Below are positions 56,255 to 64,000 of a stretch of 64,000 nucleotides of DNA, piece by piece. How positions within the stretch are numbered: the first letter of the stretch is position 1; the number at the start of each line of letters is the position of its first letter. The notes beneath the pieces were generated by a model, which had not been told where the DNA came from, searched no databases, and was given only the letters and a program-made list of their open reading frames with translations. Source of the stretch: Sphingobium sp. OAS761 (GTDB lineage: Bacteria > Pseudomonadota > Alphaproteobacteria > Sphingomonadales > Sphingomonadaceae); NCBI RefSeq assembly GCF_024168485.1, contig NZ_JALJVY010000003.1, positions 1 through 64,000 of the forward strand, in the 5' to 3' direction. A program made the position numbers and the translations under genes.

Positions 56255-56268
56255 AGGTAGCGCTACCA
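56255..56268 (+). promoter_or_regulatory. Candidate LacI/XylR-type operator between GH29 and GH39
   Basis: AGGTAGCGCTACCA includes the perfect 12-base palindrome GGTAGCGCTACC (56256-56267). It lies in the 428-base divergent gap, 193 bases from the GH29 start and 223 from the GH39 start. Apart from this site and weak short hairpins, I see nothing else in the gap 56063-56490. Confidence 0.65.
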
Positions 56269-56490
56269 TAAACTTCGTCGATGCCAAGAGAATTCTGGCA
56301 GAGGCAAATGCCGGCATGGCTGGCCAACAACGGTTGAAGAGGACAGGGTGCGAGGGTTTCCATCAGCAGGTGGTCGGTCGAGCCCCGAATTCCGAGCGGG
56401 TGTGGTGCGGGCTTTTGCCGCCCCTTATCCCGCATCGGTCCCGGCGATCATCGCCTGTTCTCGGCCTGGACGGATGGAGGACGGTGCCTG

Positions 56491-58068
56491 ATGAAATTTC
56501 TCTCCGGAACAATGCTGGCGGTCGCAATGACGGCGAGCCTGTCGCTGCCCCTGGCACAGGCGCAGGCAAAGGATGCGCGTACAATCGCCGCCGACATGAA
56601 CGCGATCGCGGGACCGATGAGCACGGCCTGGCAGGATTGTGTGGGCTCGGGTCATGCCGGCCTGTTGCTTCGCAAGGAAAACCAGGACCAAATGCGCCTG
56701 GTGCATGATGAGACCGGTTTCAAATATATCCGCTTCCACGGCATTTTTACGACCTACACCGATGCCTATCGCGAGATTGACGGACGGCCCTTTTATAATT
56801 TCGACCGGGTGAACCAGGTCTATCGCGCGGTGCTCAAGGCCGGTTTCAAGCCCATGATCGAAGTCAGCTTCATGCCCAATGATCTGGCCTCGACTGACCA
56901 GACTATCTTTTACTGGAAGGGCAATGTGTCGCCGCCCAAGGATTGGGGCAAATGGTCCGATTTCATCACGGCCTTCGTCCAGAATCTGGAAGCCAATTTC
57001 GGCAGGGAAGAGGTGGAAAGCTGGCGCTTCGAGGTGTGGAACGAGCCCAATCTCGACGGCTTCTGGGTCAATGCAGATAAGCAAGCCTATTTCCGGCTCT
57101 ATGATACCACGGTTAAGGCCATTCGCGGCGTGAACCCGGCGCTGAAGGTCGGCGGCCCGGCCACCGCGGGCGTGGCATGGGTTCCTGAATTCATCGCGCA
57201 TGCGCAAGCGAACAATGTGCCCGTCGATTTCGTCGCCACCCATACCTATGGCGTGGCCGGAGGCTTCCTCGACGAAAAGGGCGAGGGCGATAACAAGCTG
57301 GTTCCCGATCGCGACGCGGTGATCGGCGATATCCGCAGGGTGCGCGCCGAGATCGAGGCCTCATCCAAGCCCGGCCTGCCGCTCTACATCACCGAATGGA
57401 GCACGAGCTACAATCCGCGCGATCCCATTCACGACGCCTATCTGAGCGCCCCGTTCATCCTCAACAAGCTGAAAGGAACCGAAAAGGACGCGCAGTCCAT
57501 GAGCTACTGGGTCTATTCCGATCTGTTCGAGGAACCCGGCCCGCCGCCCACGCCATTCCATGGCGGCTTTGGGTTGGTCAACCGCGAAGGCATCCGCAAA
57601 TCCGCCTTCTTCGCCTATAAATATCTCAATGCGCTTGGTTCGCAGGAATTGCGCAACAGCGACCAGGAATCCTGGCTGACGCGCGAGGGAGACAATTTCG
57701 CGGGGGTGATCTGGAACTATGCGATTCCTGATCAGAAGGAGAGCAACCGCCCCTTTTACACCAAGATTCACCCGGCGGCGAAGCTGGCGCCGGTCGAACT
57801 GAACCTGTCCTCGCTCAAGCCGGGCAACTACAGGCTGCGGGTCTACCGCACCGGCTACAAGGCCAATGACCCCTACACCCGCTATATGGAATGGGGTCGC
57901 CCCGACAAGCTGACGCCGGAACAGATTTCCATCCTGCAGAACCTCACAAAAGACGCGCCCGAGGTCGACCGGACAGTGACAATCGGCTCGGATGGAAACT
58001 TTCGTCGCAACATTTCCCTTCGGACCAACGACGTGCTGCTGGTGCAACTCGACAACATCGGCACGTAG
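56491..58068 (+). CDS. GH39 glycosidase (beta-xylosidase-like), exported
   Basis: The 525-residue protein has a signal peptide (MLAVAMTASLSLPLAQAQA), a GH39 barrel with YIRFHGIFTTYTDAY, acid/base Glu185 in EVWNEPNLDGFW and nucleophile Glu302 in LYITEWSTSYNP, and a C-terminal beta domain. GH39 includes beta-xylosidases and alpha-iduronidase-like enzymes; in Xanthomonas and Caulobacter it is usually a beta-xylosidase. It may act on xylan-derived or doubly substituted oligosaccharides. A GGAGG site precedes the ATG. Confidence 0.9.
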   Translation: MKFLSGTMLAVAMTASLSLPLAQAQAKDARTIAADMNAIAGPMSTAWQDCVGSGHAGLLLRKENQDQMRLVHDETGFKYIRFHGIFTTYTDAYREIDGRPFYNFDRVNQVYRAVLKAGFKPMIEVSFMPNDLASTDQTIFYWKGNVSPPKDWGKWSDFITAFVQNLEANFGREEVESWRFEVWNEPNLDGFWVNADKQAYFRLYDTTVKAIRGVNPALKVGGPATAGVAWVPEFIAHAQANNVPVDFVATHTYGVAGGFLDEKGEGDNKLVPDRDAVIGDIRRVRAEIEASSKPGLPLYITEWSTSYNPRDPIHDAYLSAPFILNKLKGTEKDAQSMSYWVYSDLFEEPGPPPTPFHGGFGLVNREGIRKSAFFAYKYLNALGSQELRNSDQESWLTREGDNFAGVIWNYAIPDQKESNRPFYTKIHPAAKLAPVELNLSSLKPGNYRLRVYRTGYKANDPYTRYMEWGRPDKLTPEQISILQNLTKDAPEVDRTVTIGSDGNFRRNISLRTNDVLLVQLDNIGT

Positions 58069-58383
58069 CTGTTCAGTGAATCAAGAAGAAGTTGGGCTGC
58101 CCGCGGCTCGTCTGGGCGCCTTTTGTCTTTTTGAGCGATCTGTAATTGTAACGGTTTGTGCCGGTCATGGCTTCATCCGCGCGCATGCGCAACGAAACTG
58201 CCCGGCTCTAATCGCATCTGAAGGACAGCCGGGGAGCACGTCACACGTCACAGCCAGCTCGACATTGCGACAGCAGTGCATCGGGCAAAGTGAGCGGATC
58301 GAAATGCCAGATTCATATCTCGTTCCGCAACTAAGTCGAACAACCTGCCGACAAAGCAGGATTACTCGATAGGGCATATTGAC
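58069..58383. other. Gap between GH39 and the second TonB receptor
   Basis: No gene is supported. About 25-70 bases after the GH39 stop there is GCCC...GGGC pairing followed by GCCTTTTGTCTTTTTG (around 58122-58137), a possible weak terminator for GH39. The rest of the 315 bases shows nothing recognisable. Confidence 0.35.
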
Positions 58384-58413
58384 GGCCGGGGATCACCTTG
58401 CTGATCCCCGGCC
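58384..58413 (-). terminator. Strong hairpin after the second TonB receptor
   Basis: GGCCGGGGATCA (58384-58395) and TGATCCCCGGCC (58402-58413) are perfect 12-base complements with a six-base loop, starting six bases beyond the receptor's stop codon. No long T-run follows on either strand, so it may be a terminator of modest strength or an mRNA-end stabiliser. Confidence 0.65.
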
Positions 58414-58419
58414 AATTGA

Positions 58420-60804
58420 TCACCAATTAAATCTCAGCGTGGCGCCAAATTCACGCGGCGGCGTGATATTCGCCAGGCGGTAGCCTGAGTCGAACGGGAT
58501 GGTACCAAAGCTTTCGAGACCCGGCAGTGCGCTCGTTCCAATCTGGAAGTTGCCCTGTGACACCCGCTGCGCACGCGTCTGGTCGAGAAGGTTCTTCACG
58601 AACAGGTTGAGTTCCCAACGGTCCTCGCCGCGAAGGCCAACGAAAAGATCGACTTTTGTGAAATCCCGGTAGGTATAATTGCTGTTTTGTGACTTATAGC
58701 CCGGCCGATAGGACAGAAGACCGCGGATGAATGGGGTGAGTGAACCCATGCCAAAGCGGACTTCGCCATTACTCGTCAGGCTGAACTTTGGCACATCGGC
58801 GATGCGATCGTTACGAGCGCAGACAGCAACCTGTTCGGTTCCGGGCACGCTGGGCGTTCCGATTGAGTCCGGGACGCCGTCACCATTATAGTCGTTACAA
58901 TAAAGTTTAGCGTTATCGTAGTGGGCATCCGCGTAGGTCGCATTGATGTTCAAGTCTACCCATTGAGAAGGTTGAAAGCCGAGTTGAACTTCAACACCCT
59001 TGCTGATGGCGTCGCCGAAAGTCGGCAGCGGCGCAGCCGCCGTGTCGACGGCACCTGGCACGCGTGACGAATTGGTCGTTAATGACGGAGCGAAGTCCAC
59101 ATAGTTTTTGAACTTCTGGTAAAATGCGGCGATGTTAAGGGTGACCTTGCGATCGAACAAGCTGGACTTGAGACCGACTTCAACCCCGTCCGACGTCTCG
59201 TCAGGAGTTTGCAGATATTGCGGATCGAGTGGAGTCGAAACACCTGTGGCTGCGACACCCGGACGGAAAGACCGACCGTAGTTTGCATAGATGTTCAGAT
59301 CAGGGTTTACCTTCCAGCTGATGGCCGCACCGCCGGTCAAAGCGCTCGGCTTCACTACACTTACTGTAGTGGTATCAGTGCCAATGGCCGGGATGATGAG
59401 GCGCTGGGAACGGGTCGTCGTACCCCAAGTTTGGCGGAGACCGCCGGTTATGGTCAAGCCATCAACCACTTCATATCCGAGCAAACCTGACACTGCATAG
59501 GATTTGCTGAGGATCGGGAGTATGACCGACACATCGACGGGAAATACGAAAATCTGCGGAGGCACCGGCCCCGGGCCCGTCATTCCGGGGAAGATCGTCC
59601 CGAACGGATCGGTGAAGAAGGCGTCGTTGCTCTGGTTCACGCGGACGTCGTTGAACTTCGAATAGTCGTAGTTAGCTGCAATGGCCCAGTTCAGACGAGA
59701 GTCGCTTGGCGATTGAAGACGGACTTCCGCGGTCCAGAGATCATAGGGTGTGTGCACATGCTGGTTCAGCTGATAGCCAGGGACCGCATTGCCCTCGTCC
59801 TGGTCGCGCTGCTGCTCCAGACGTGTTTTTTGATATCCCCCGTTGAATACCAGTTCGCCCCAACCAAAATTATAATTGGTGTTGAGCGTGATCAGATGCG
59901 TTTCATTGGTGAACCGCAACGCACCTTCGTTAACCGCCAGGCGGTCTTTCAAGCTGATCGCAGGACCGCTGCGTAATGGGAAGAAGCTGCTCGGGCTTGG
60001 CTGATTACCAGAGCCGAAGACGGCACGGAACGGGCGCGTATCTGTCCAAAGATATTGATAGACCAAGTCCGCACGGAATTCGGACGATGGTTGCCAGGCA
60101 AGCGAAATACGCCCGCTCATCGTTTCGTTGTAGGATTTACGCCCGTCGACATTTTTTACCTGACCGGCGCGGTTCCGGTCATATAGGAGCGCGCCGCGAA
60201 CAGCCAGGCTGTCCTGGATGATCGGCACGGACGCAGCACCCTGGAAGTTGTAGGCATGAAGGTCGCTGGCCGCTGCCTGTGCGTAGCCGGCCGGCTTGCT
60301 CAGGTCTGGGCGAGCCGAGCCTATGACGATCGAACCAGCGGGCGACACCTTGCCACGGAACAGGCCCTGAGGGCCGCGCAGGACCTGGACTTGGCCGATA
60401 TCGTATATGGCGCTGAAGAATGTGTTGGGATCAACGTCGATTTCGTTGAAATAAACCTGAACTGCGTCGCTCGATCCGCTGTCCGGATTGAAGGAGATGC
60501 CGCGCAATGTCGCGATGTTGCTGCGACCATCGCCATTTTCCAGTGTCAGGCCTGGAACGACGTTCTGGATATCCTTGACGTCGAACAGGTTGAGCTTGGC
60601 GATCTCCTGTCCTGAAACGACATCGACTGCCAAAGGCGTTTCCTGCAGCGTCTCTGCACGGCGCGTGGCGGTCACGATGATTTCCGAAACATCCGACTCT
60701 GCTGCGCCCTGCTCCACCTGCTGGGCCGCCGCGCCGCTGGCGATGGCGAGCCCGCATGCACAGCTCAACAGGCCGATAAGATGATGCCCCCTTCGTCCCT
60801 TCAT
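58420..60804 (-). CDS. TonB-dependent receptor, second copy
   Basis: The 794-residue protein has a signal peptide (LLSCACGLAIASGAAAQQ), the TonB box SEIIVTATRRAE, a plug domain (NLFDVKDIQNVVPGLTLENG, TLRGISFNPDSGSSDAVQVYFN, VLRGPQGLFRGKVSPAGSI) and a barrel ending in REFGATLRFNW. It is shorter than and unlike the receptor at 46138, belonging to the FecA/CirA-like class common in sphingomonads. ATG 60804 has GGAGGGG upstream; the longer frame lacks similarity. The TTCCACCATGTGGAA site at 60888 and the divergently organised IclR gene suggest regulation by IclR. The substrate is unknown. Confidence 0.92.
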   Translation of the reverse strand: MKGRRGHHLIGLLSCACGLAIASGAAAQQVEQGAAESDVSEIIVTATRRAETLQETPLAVDVVSGQEIAKLNLFDVKDIQNVVPGLTLENGDGRSNIATLRGISFNPDSGSSDAVQVYFNEIDVDPNTFFSAIYDIGQVQVLRGPQGLFRGKVSPAGSIVIGSARPDLSKPAGYAQAAASDLHAYNFQGAASVPIIQDSLAVRGALLYDRNRAGQVKNVDGRKSYNETMSGRISLAWQPSSEFRADLVYQYLWTDTRPFRAVFGSGNQPSPSSFFPLRSGPAISLKDRLAVNEGALRFTNETHLITLNTNYNFGWGELVFNGGYQKTRLEQQRDQDEGNAVPGYQLNQHVHTPYDLWTAEVRLQSPSDSRLNWAIAANYDYSKFNDVRVNQSNDAFFTDPFGTIFPGMTGPGPVPPQIFVFPVDVSVILPILSKSYAVSGLLGYEVVDGLTITGGLRQTWGTTTRSQRLIIPAIGTDTTTVSVVKPSALTGGAAISWKVNPDLNIYANYGRSFRPGVAATGVSTPLDPQYLQTPDETSDGVEVGLKSSLFDRKVTLNIAAFYQKFKNYVDFAPSLTTNSSRVPGAVDTAAAPLPTFGDAISKGVEVQLGFQPSQWVDLNINATYADAHYDNAKLYCNDYNGDGVPDSIGTPSVPGTEQVAVCARNDRIADVPKFSLTSNGEVRFGMGSLTPFIRGLLSYRPGYKSQNSNYTYRDFTKVDLFVGLRGEDRWELNLFVKNLLDQTRAQRVSQGNFQIGTSALPGLESFGTIPFDSGYRLANITPPREFGATLRFNW

Positions 60805-60887
60805 AGTCCCCTCCGTTTTGATGGCGATTTGCCCGTTAGTTAATAGCGGCCATCTTAAAGGAAGGGTTCGCGCGCCATAAGCGCCCA

Positions 60888-60902
60888 TTCCACCATGTGG
60901 AA
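60888..60902. promoter_or_regulatory. Candidate IclR-type operator upstream of TonB receptor 2
   Basis: TTCCACCATGTGGAA is a perfect palindrome (TTCCAC/GTGGAA, three-base centre) 84 bases upstream of the receptor's start codon. It matches TCCCATGATGTGGGA (61021) and TTCCATATTATGGGA (62171) in length and CCAY/RTGG arms. Confidence 0.58.
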
Positions 60903-60923
60903 CAACGCTGGCGACCCGGCGCA

Positions 60924-60952
60924 GTAGCGCCTGGAAGCTATCCAGGCGCTAC
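60924..60952. terminator. Perfect 12-pair hairpin between IclR and TonB receptor 2
   Basis: GTAGCGCCTGGA (60924-60935) and TCCAGGCGCTAC (60941-60952) are exact reverse complements around AGCTA. It could terminate the leftward iclR transcript before the receptor promoter, or act as a structured leader. There is no T-run on the minus-strand side and only CCCCCTTT on the plus-strand side. Confidence 0.5.
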
Positions 60953-61020
60953 GCCCCCTTTAAGATGCGCATCATCCTCACGCCAAAAGTGTGGGCAAGA
61001 TCAAATGCATCTGTCATTCA

Positions 61021-61035
61021 TCCCATGATGTGGGA
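61021..61035. promoter_or_regulatory. Candidate IclR-type operator, second site
   Basis: TCCCATGATGTGGGA has TCCCA/TGGGA arms and lies 118 bases from the first site. The gap 60903-61248 otherwise contains only the hairpin at 60924 and no gene that I can support. Confidence 0.5.
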
Positions 61036-61248
61036 CGGAACCATTGACCCTTCCCATTGACTTGCCATCACTATCTCTGTTTCTTCAAACAATAGATAGG
61101 ACGATGCCGGTGATCCGGTTACGGCGCACGTCTTGGGGTCGCGAGCCCTCATATCTTTCACCATCCTCTGTCCCGCCGCTTCGCGCTGCTACAGGGGCGT
61201 TGCGCTACTTATCTCGCAATGGATGGAGGGAGGGCGTAAGACCGTTGT

Positions 61249-62043
61249 TCAGAAGCTCTGCGCCGCAATTTCTATGCTGATGCGTTGCGCGGCGCTCATC
61301 AGCGCCGGGCCGAGAATATCAAGTCGCTCGCGGGTGAGGTGCGACGATCGATCCGAAATCGACAGCGATCCCTTGGGCAATCCGTAACGGTCGTTCACCA
61401 CCGCCGCAACGCAACGCAGCCCGTCGCTATGCTCTTCATCGTCGAATGCATAGCCACGAGCGCCTATCTCCGCCAATTCGCGACGGAGCCGATCACCATC
61501 GATGATGCTGCGTGCGGTGCGCGGCTTGAGCGGCGCACTGTCAAGATAGCGGTCGAATTCGGCCCTGGACCATTTCGCCATCAGCACCTTGCCCGAAGCA
61601 GTGGTATGCAGCGGTAAAACAGCGCCGGGCCGTGCGGCTGTCTGGCGGAACCCGTTCGTGGCAGCCTGCCCCACATAGCAGACGCCTGTGCCCTCTGGCA
61701 CGGCGATATTCACGCAATGCTGCACTTCGGACATCAGTGATCGCATGATCGTGCGGCCCAACTGCCCCAGGTCGCGCGTCTGCGCGAATACGGCCCCTAC
61801 CGTAAAAGCCTGGACTCCGATGGACCAGCCGTTCCTGCGCCGATCAAATGCGACATAGCGAAGCGCCTCCATGGTCGTCAGCAGGCGATGAGTGGTGGAT
61901 CGGGGCAGGCCGACGGCGCGAGACAAATCGCTGAGCGTCATGTTGTCGCTCTTCGCCAGTTCATCCAGAATGCCAAATGCCCGTACCAGCGACTGAACTC
62001 GCCCGAGCAAGCCGTCTTCCGGTTCTTGCTGACTATCCGCCAC
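61249..62043 (-). CDS. IclR-family transcription regulator
   Basis: The 264-residue protein has an N-terminal winged helix (GILDELAKSDNMTLSDLSRAVGLPRSTTHRLLTTMEALRYV in two pieces) and a C-terminal effector domain with LPLHTTASGKVLMA, RGYAFDDEEHSDGLRCVAAVV and SISDRSSHLTRERLD, all typical of IclR. The GTG start at 62043 has AGGTGAGGAAC upstream. Inferred targets are the TonB receptor at 58420 and the putative glycosidase at 62241, because matching palindromes lie in front of both. This third regulator seems to control a module separate from the xyloglucan genes. Confidence 0.9.
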   Translation of the reverse strand: MADSQQEPEDGLLGRVQSLVRAFGILDELAKSDNMTLSDLSRAVGLPRSTTHRLLTTMEALRYVAFDRRRNGWSIGVQAFTVGAVFAQTRDLGQLGRTIMRSLMSEVQHCVNIAVPEGTGVCYVGQAATNGFRQTAARPGAVLPLHTTASGKVLMAKWSRAEFDRYLDSAPLKPRTARSIIDGDRLRRELAEIGARGYAFDDEEHSDGLRCVAAVVNDRYGLPKGSLSISDRSSHLTRERLDILGPALMSAAQRISIEIAAQSF

Positions 62044-62170
62044 GCCCGTTCCTCACCTTGCCTGATCGCCACCGCACAAGCGGCAATCTATCGAACTGGT
62101 ATGACCTGTTAGCCCGTGTTTGTCGAGATATTTTCTAATTCAAGAAGTCGCCGCGCCTTAGATCGACGCG

Positions 62171-62185
62171 TTCCATATTATGGGA
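62171..62185. promoter_or_regulatory. Candidate IclR-type operator upstream of the putative glycosidase
   Basis: TTCCATATTATGGGA is a near-perfect palindrome (TTCCAT/ATGGGA) 55 bases upstream of the ATG at 62241, and between divergent iclR and this gene. It shares the CCAY-nnn-RTGG pattern of the two other sites. Confidence 0.55.
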
Positions 62186-62240
62186 TGGTGAATTGTGGAC
62201 GGCACAGCTTGGGCTATTTTCACGGCCGCAAGGAGAAATG

Positions 62241-64000
62241 ATGCCCGAAATATTACCCCTTGATCGCCGCACGGCCCTTGCGTTGGGCGCTGTCGCCCTG
62301 CTGTCCGGGATCGAACCCGCCTTCGCGCGCCGACTAAGCAGCGACGCCGCGCCCAATTGGGCCAGCGAACCCATGCGCTGGTTCCAGCTCGCCTTCACCG
62401 AAGATGATCCGGGCCATTATGAACCCACATTCTGGACTGACTATTTCCAGCAAATCCACGCCGATGGCATATGCCTGAGTGCCGGGGGGGGCATTGCATT
62501 CTACCCCACGGACATTCCCTATCACGGCATGGCGCAGGGCGTCGGCAAGGGCGTCGATCCATTTGGCGACATGGTGACGGCTTGCAAGAAACTTGGGCTG
62601 CGCGTCCTCGCCCGCATCGATCCGCATGCGATGAACGCTGCCGCCGCCGCAGCCCATCCCGAATGGGCGCTGACCGGTCCGGATGGGAAGATCAAGCAGC
62701 ATGGCAGCGCGCCGGACCTCACGCTGACCTGCGCCTATGGCCCTTATAATTTCGAACTGATGCCAAAGGTGATCGAGGAGATCGCGCGCCGCTATCCGGT
62801 GGATGGCTTCTTCGGCAATCGCTGGAACGGGAGCGGCACCTGCTACTGTCACAGTTGCCGCACGCTCTATCGCGCCGCGTCGGGACAGGACATCCCGCTC
62901 GATCCGGACCCGTCCAAGCCGGAAGGGCGACGCTATGCTGCATGGATTGAAGAGCGGCTCTTCTCCCTTGTCGACCTGTGGAATGCGGCGGCGCGCAAGC
63001 ACCGACGGGACGCCTTCTTCACACCTGGCGGGGACCGCAGGGGTCTGGTCGACCTGAATGGACCAGCCCTGTCGAAACGCCTTCCGCTTGCTTTTTGCGA
63101 CCGTCAGGCACGATCGTCGGACAGTTCACCTTGGGGCACCGGCCCGGAGGTCTGGGGCGCCGGTCGCTATACACGCGAATTGCGCGCCTTCATGAAGGAC
63201 AAGCCGGTCGGCCACATCATCTCCGTGGGGGTGGAGGAGGCCTATCGGTGGAAAGATTCGGTACAGAGCCCGGCGGAAATACGCATCTGGGCCGCTGGCG
63301 CGATCGCCCAGGGTGCGCGCCCGTGGATCACGAAGTTCAATGCCAAGCCTCTGGACCGTCGCTGGATGGATGTCGTTCGGCAAATCTACAGCTGGCATCA
63401 CGCCAACGAACCCTATCTGCGCAACACCGGAAATCTCGCCCGTGTCGCATTGGTGCATACGCCCCGCACCACCGCTTATCTCGGCGGCTGGACCGGGCGG
63501 GGAAAGCTTGAGGAGCATGGTGACGGCTTCTACCAGGCCGCGCTGGAAAGCCGGATCCCGTTCGACCTGATCGACGAGGATTTCCTGGACGCCGACAGCC
63601 TGTCGCGCTTTGACACCATCATTCTCGCAAACGCGGCGGTGCTGTCCAACCGGCAATGCGATCACGTGCGTGCCTTCGTGGCGCGTGGGGGCAGCGTCAT
63701 CGCCACTTATCAAACGTCACTTTACGATGGCGAGGGAAGGCAGCGAGCAGATTTCGGGCTTGCCGACCTGTTCGGATGCTCCATCGCGGGCAAGGCCGAA
63801 GGACCGATGAAGAACGCCTATCTGACCTTGCGTCACGCCCATCCGGCCATGGCCGGGCTCAGCGACATCAGCCGAACCATCGGGCCGTTGTTCCGCCTGC
63901 CCGTCACCGCGCGCGATCAGCGGGACGTCGCCTTGACGCTCGTGCCCAGCTATCCCGACTTGCCGATGGAACGGGTGTTCACCGATCGCGCAGAGAGCGA
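62241..64000 (+). CDS. Tat-exported putative glycoside hydrolase (GHL6/beta-galactosidase-trimerisation type), 3' end outside
   Basis: The frame is open to the window edge, showing about 586 residues. A Tat-type signal (LDRRTALALGAVALLSGIEPAFA) is followed by a barrel-like domain with WFQLAFTEDDPGHYEPTFW, LRVLARIDPHAMNAAAAA, VDGFFGNRWNGSGTCYCHSC and later a segment reminiscent of the class I glutamine-amidotransferase-like beta-galactosidase trimerisation domain (FDTIILANAAVLSNRQCDHV, FVARGGSVIATYQTSLYDGEG). This order is known from hypothetical glycosidase families such as GHL6 and GH42-like proteins. ATG 62241 is preferred to 62238 for spacing after AGGAGA. No activity is known. The operator in front and the IclR gene beside it suggest it works with the second TonB receptor. 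Confidence 0.75.
   Translation, partial: MPEILPLDRRTALALGAVALLSGIEPAFARRLSSDAAPNWASEPMRWFQLAFTEDDPGHYEPTFWTDYFQQIHADGICLSAGGGIAFYPTDIPYHGMAQGVGKGVDPFGDMVTACKKLGLRVLARIDPHAMNAAAAAAHPEWALTGPDGKIKQHGSAPDLTLTCAYGPYNFELMPKVIEEIARRYPVDGFFGNRWNGSGTCYCHSCRTLYRAASGQDIPLDPDPSKPEGRRYAAWIEERLFSLVDLWNAAARKHRRDAFFTPGGDRRGLVDLNGPALSKRLPLAFCDRQARSSDSSPWGTGPEVWGAGRYTRELRAFMKDKPVGHIISVGVEEAYRWKDSVQSPAEIRIWAAGAIAQGARPWITKFNAKPLDRRWMDVVRQIYSWHHANEPYLRNTGNLARVALVHTPRTTAYLGGWTGRGKLEEHGDGFYQAALESRIPFDLIDEDFLDADSLSRFDTIILANAAVLSNRQCDHVRAFVARGGSVIATYQTSLYDGEGRQRADFGLADLFGCSIAGKAEGPMKNAYLTLRHAHPAMAGLSDISRTIGPLFRLPVTARDQRDVALTLVPSYPDLPMERVFTDRAES

Noticed and set aside
58910..58922. TTTAGCGTTATCG resembling the LacI-type operator
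   Set aside because: It is inside the coding sequence of TonB receptor 2 and lacks the CCA/TCA end.
46138..60804. A SusC/SusD-type Bacteroidetes locus
   Set aside because: Both receptors are proteobacterial TonB-dependent receptors and no SusD-like lipoprotein lies next to either.
1..64000. CRISPR arrays, tRNA or rRNA genes
   Set aside because: No regularly spaced repeats and no tRNA- or rRNA-like segments were noticed on reading; a dedicated scan could still find a small RNA.

Overview
The window looks like a sphingomonad (Alphaproteobacteria; Sphingobium, Sphingomonas or Novosphingobium-like) on the evidence of high GC, plasmid-type genes typical of that group at the left end, Caulobacter-style xylose genes, and TonB-dependent receptors without SusD partners. 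Apart from the first 2.8 kb it is one large carbohydrate-utilisation region whose enzyme set fits xyloglucan and its side-chain sugars. No tRNA, rRNA or CRISPR array was seen.

Layout. 1-2.8 kb: the end of an IS5-family element, then scrambled plasmid-type debris (a DUF932 gene 5' end fused to a GIY-YIG gene 3' part, a truncated small membrane protein and a broken pRiA4b ORF-3 gene). 2.8-9.9 kb: a GH31 with a PA14 domain, divergent from a GH3 with a PA14 domain, then a Tat-exported esterase. 9.9-16.2 kb: a GH2 relic, a FucP/GluP-type sugar transporter, DgoK, DgoA, an aldose 1-epimerase and an IlvD/Edd sugar-acid dehydratase, closed by a strong terminator. 16.3-22.3 kb (minus strand): an arabinose/galactose operon (alpha-ketoglutarate semialdehyde dehydrogenase, AraD1-type FAH protein, Gfo/Idh/MocA sugar dehydrogenase, GH51) plus a FadR-type regulator. 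22.5-30.1 kb: a cation/proton antiporter, then xylX-xylB-xylC-xylE and GH97. 30.2-33.9 kb (minus): GH2 and a LacI regulator. 34.0-45.9 kb: GH3, GH35, GH31 (alpha-xylosidase), a GH29 relic, a CE20-like acetylesterase and GH74 (endo-xyloglucanase). 46.1-58.1 kb: a 1110-aa TonB receptor, a tryptophan-halogenase-like flavoprotein, a small exported protein, GH2, GH29 (minus) and GH39. 58.4-64 kb: a second TonB receptor (minus), an IclR regulator (minus), and an unusual Tat-exported putative glycosidase cut by the window edge.

How the parts fit. GH74 would cut acetylated xyloglucan, the large TonB receptor would import oligosaccharides, and CE20, GH29, GH35/GH2, GH31 and GH3 would strip acetyl, fucose, galactose, xylose and glucose, with GH51 removing arabinose. 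Xylose goes through the Caulobacter (Weimberg) route to 2-oxoglutarate. Arabinose and galactose appear to share a dehydrogenase and a dehydratase, then split into AraD1/KGSA dehydrogenase and DgoK/DgoA branches.

The most interesting unannotated signal is a set of three recurring promoter motifs: TGKTAnCGCTAYCA (seven sites, probably LacI/XylR-type), TTTGTMTGAGTATATTG (six sites, possibly the FadR-type regulator) and TTCCAYnnnRTGGRA (three sites around the IclR gene). They divide the locus into three likely regulons.
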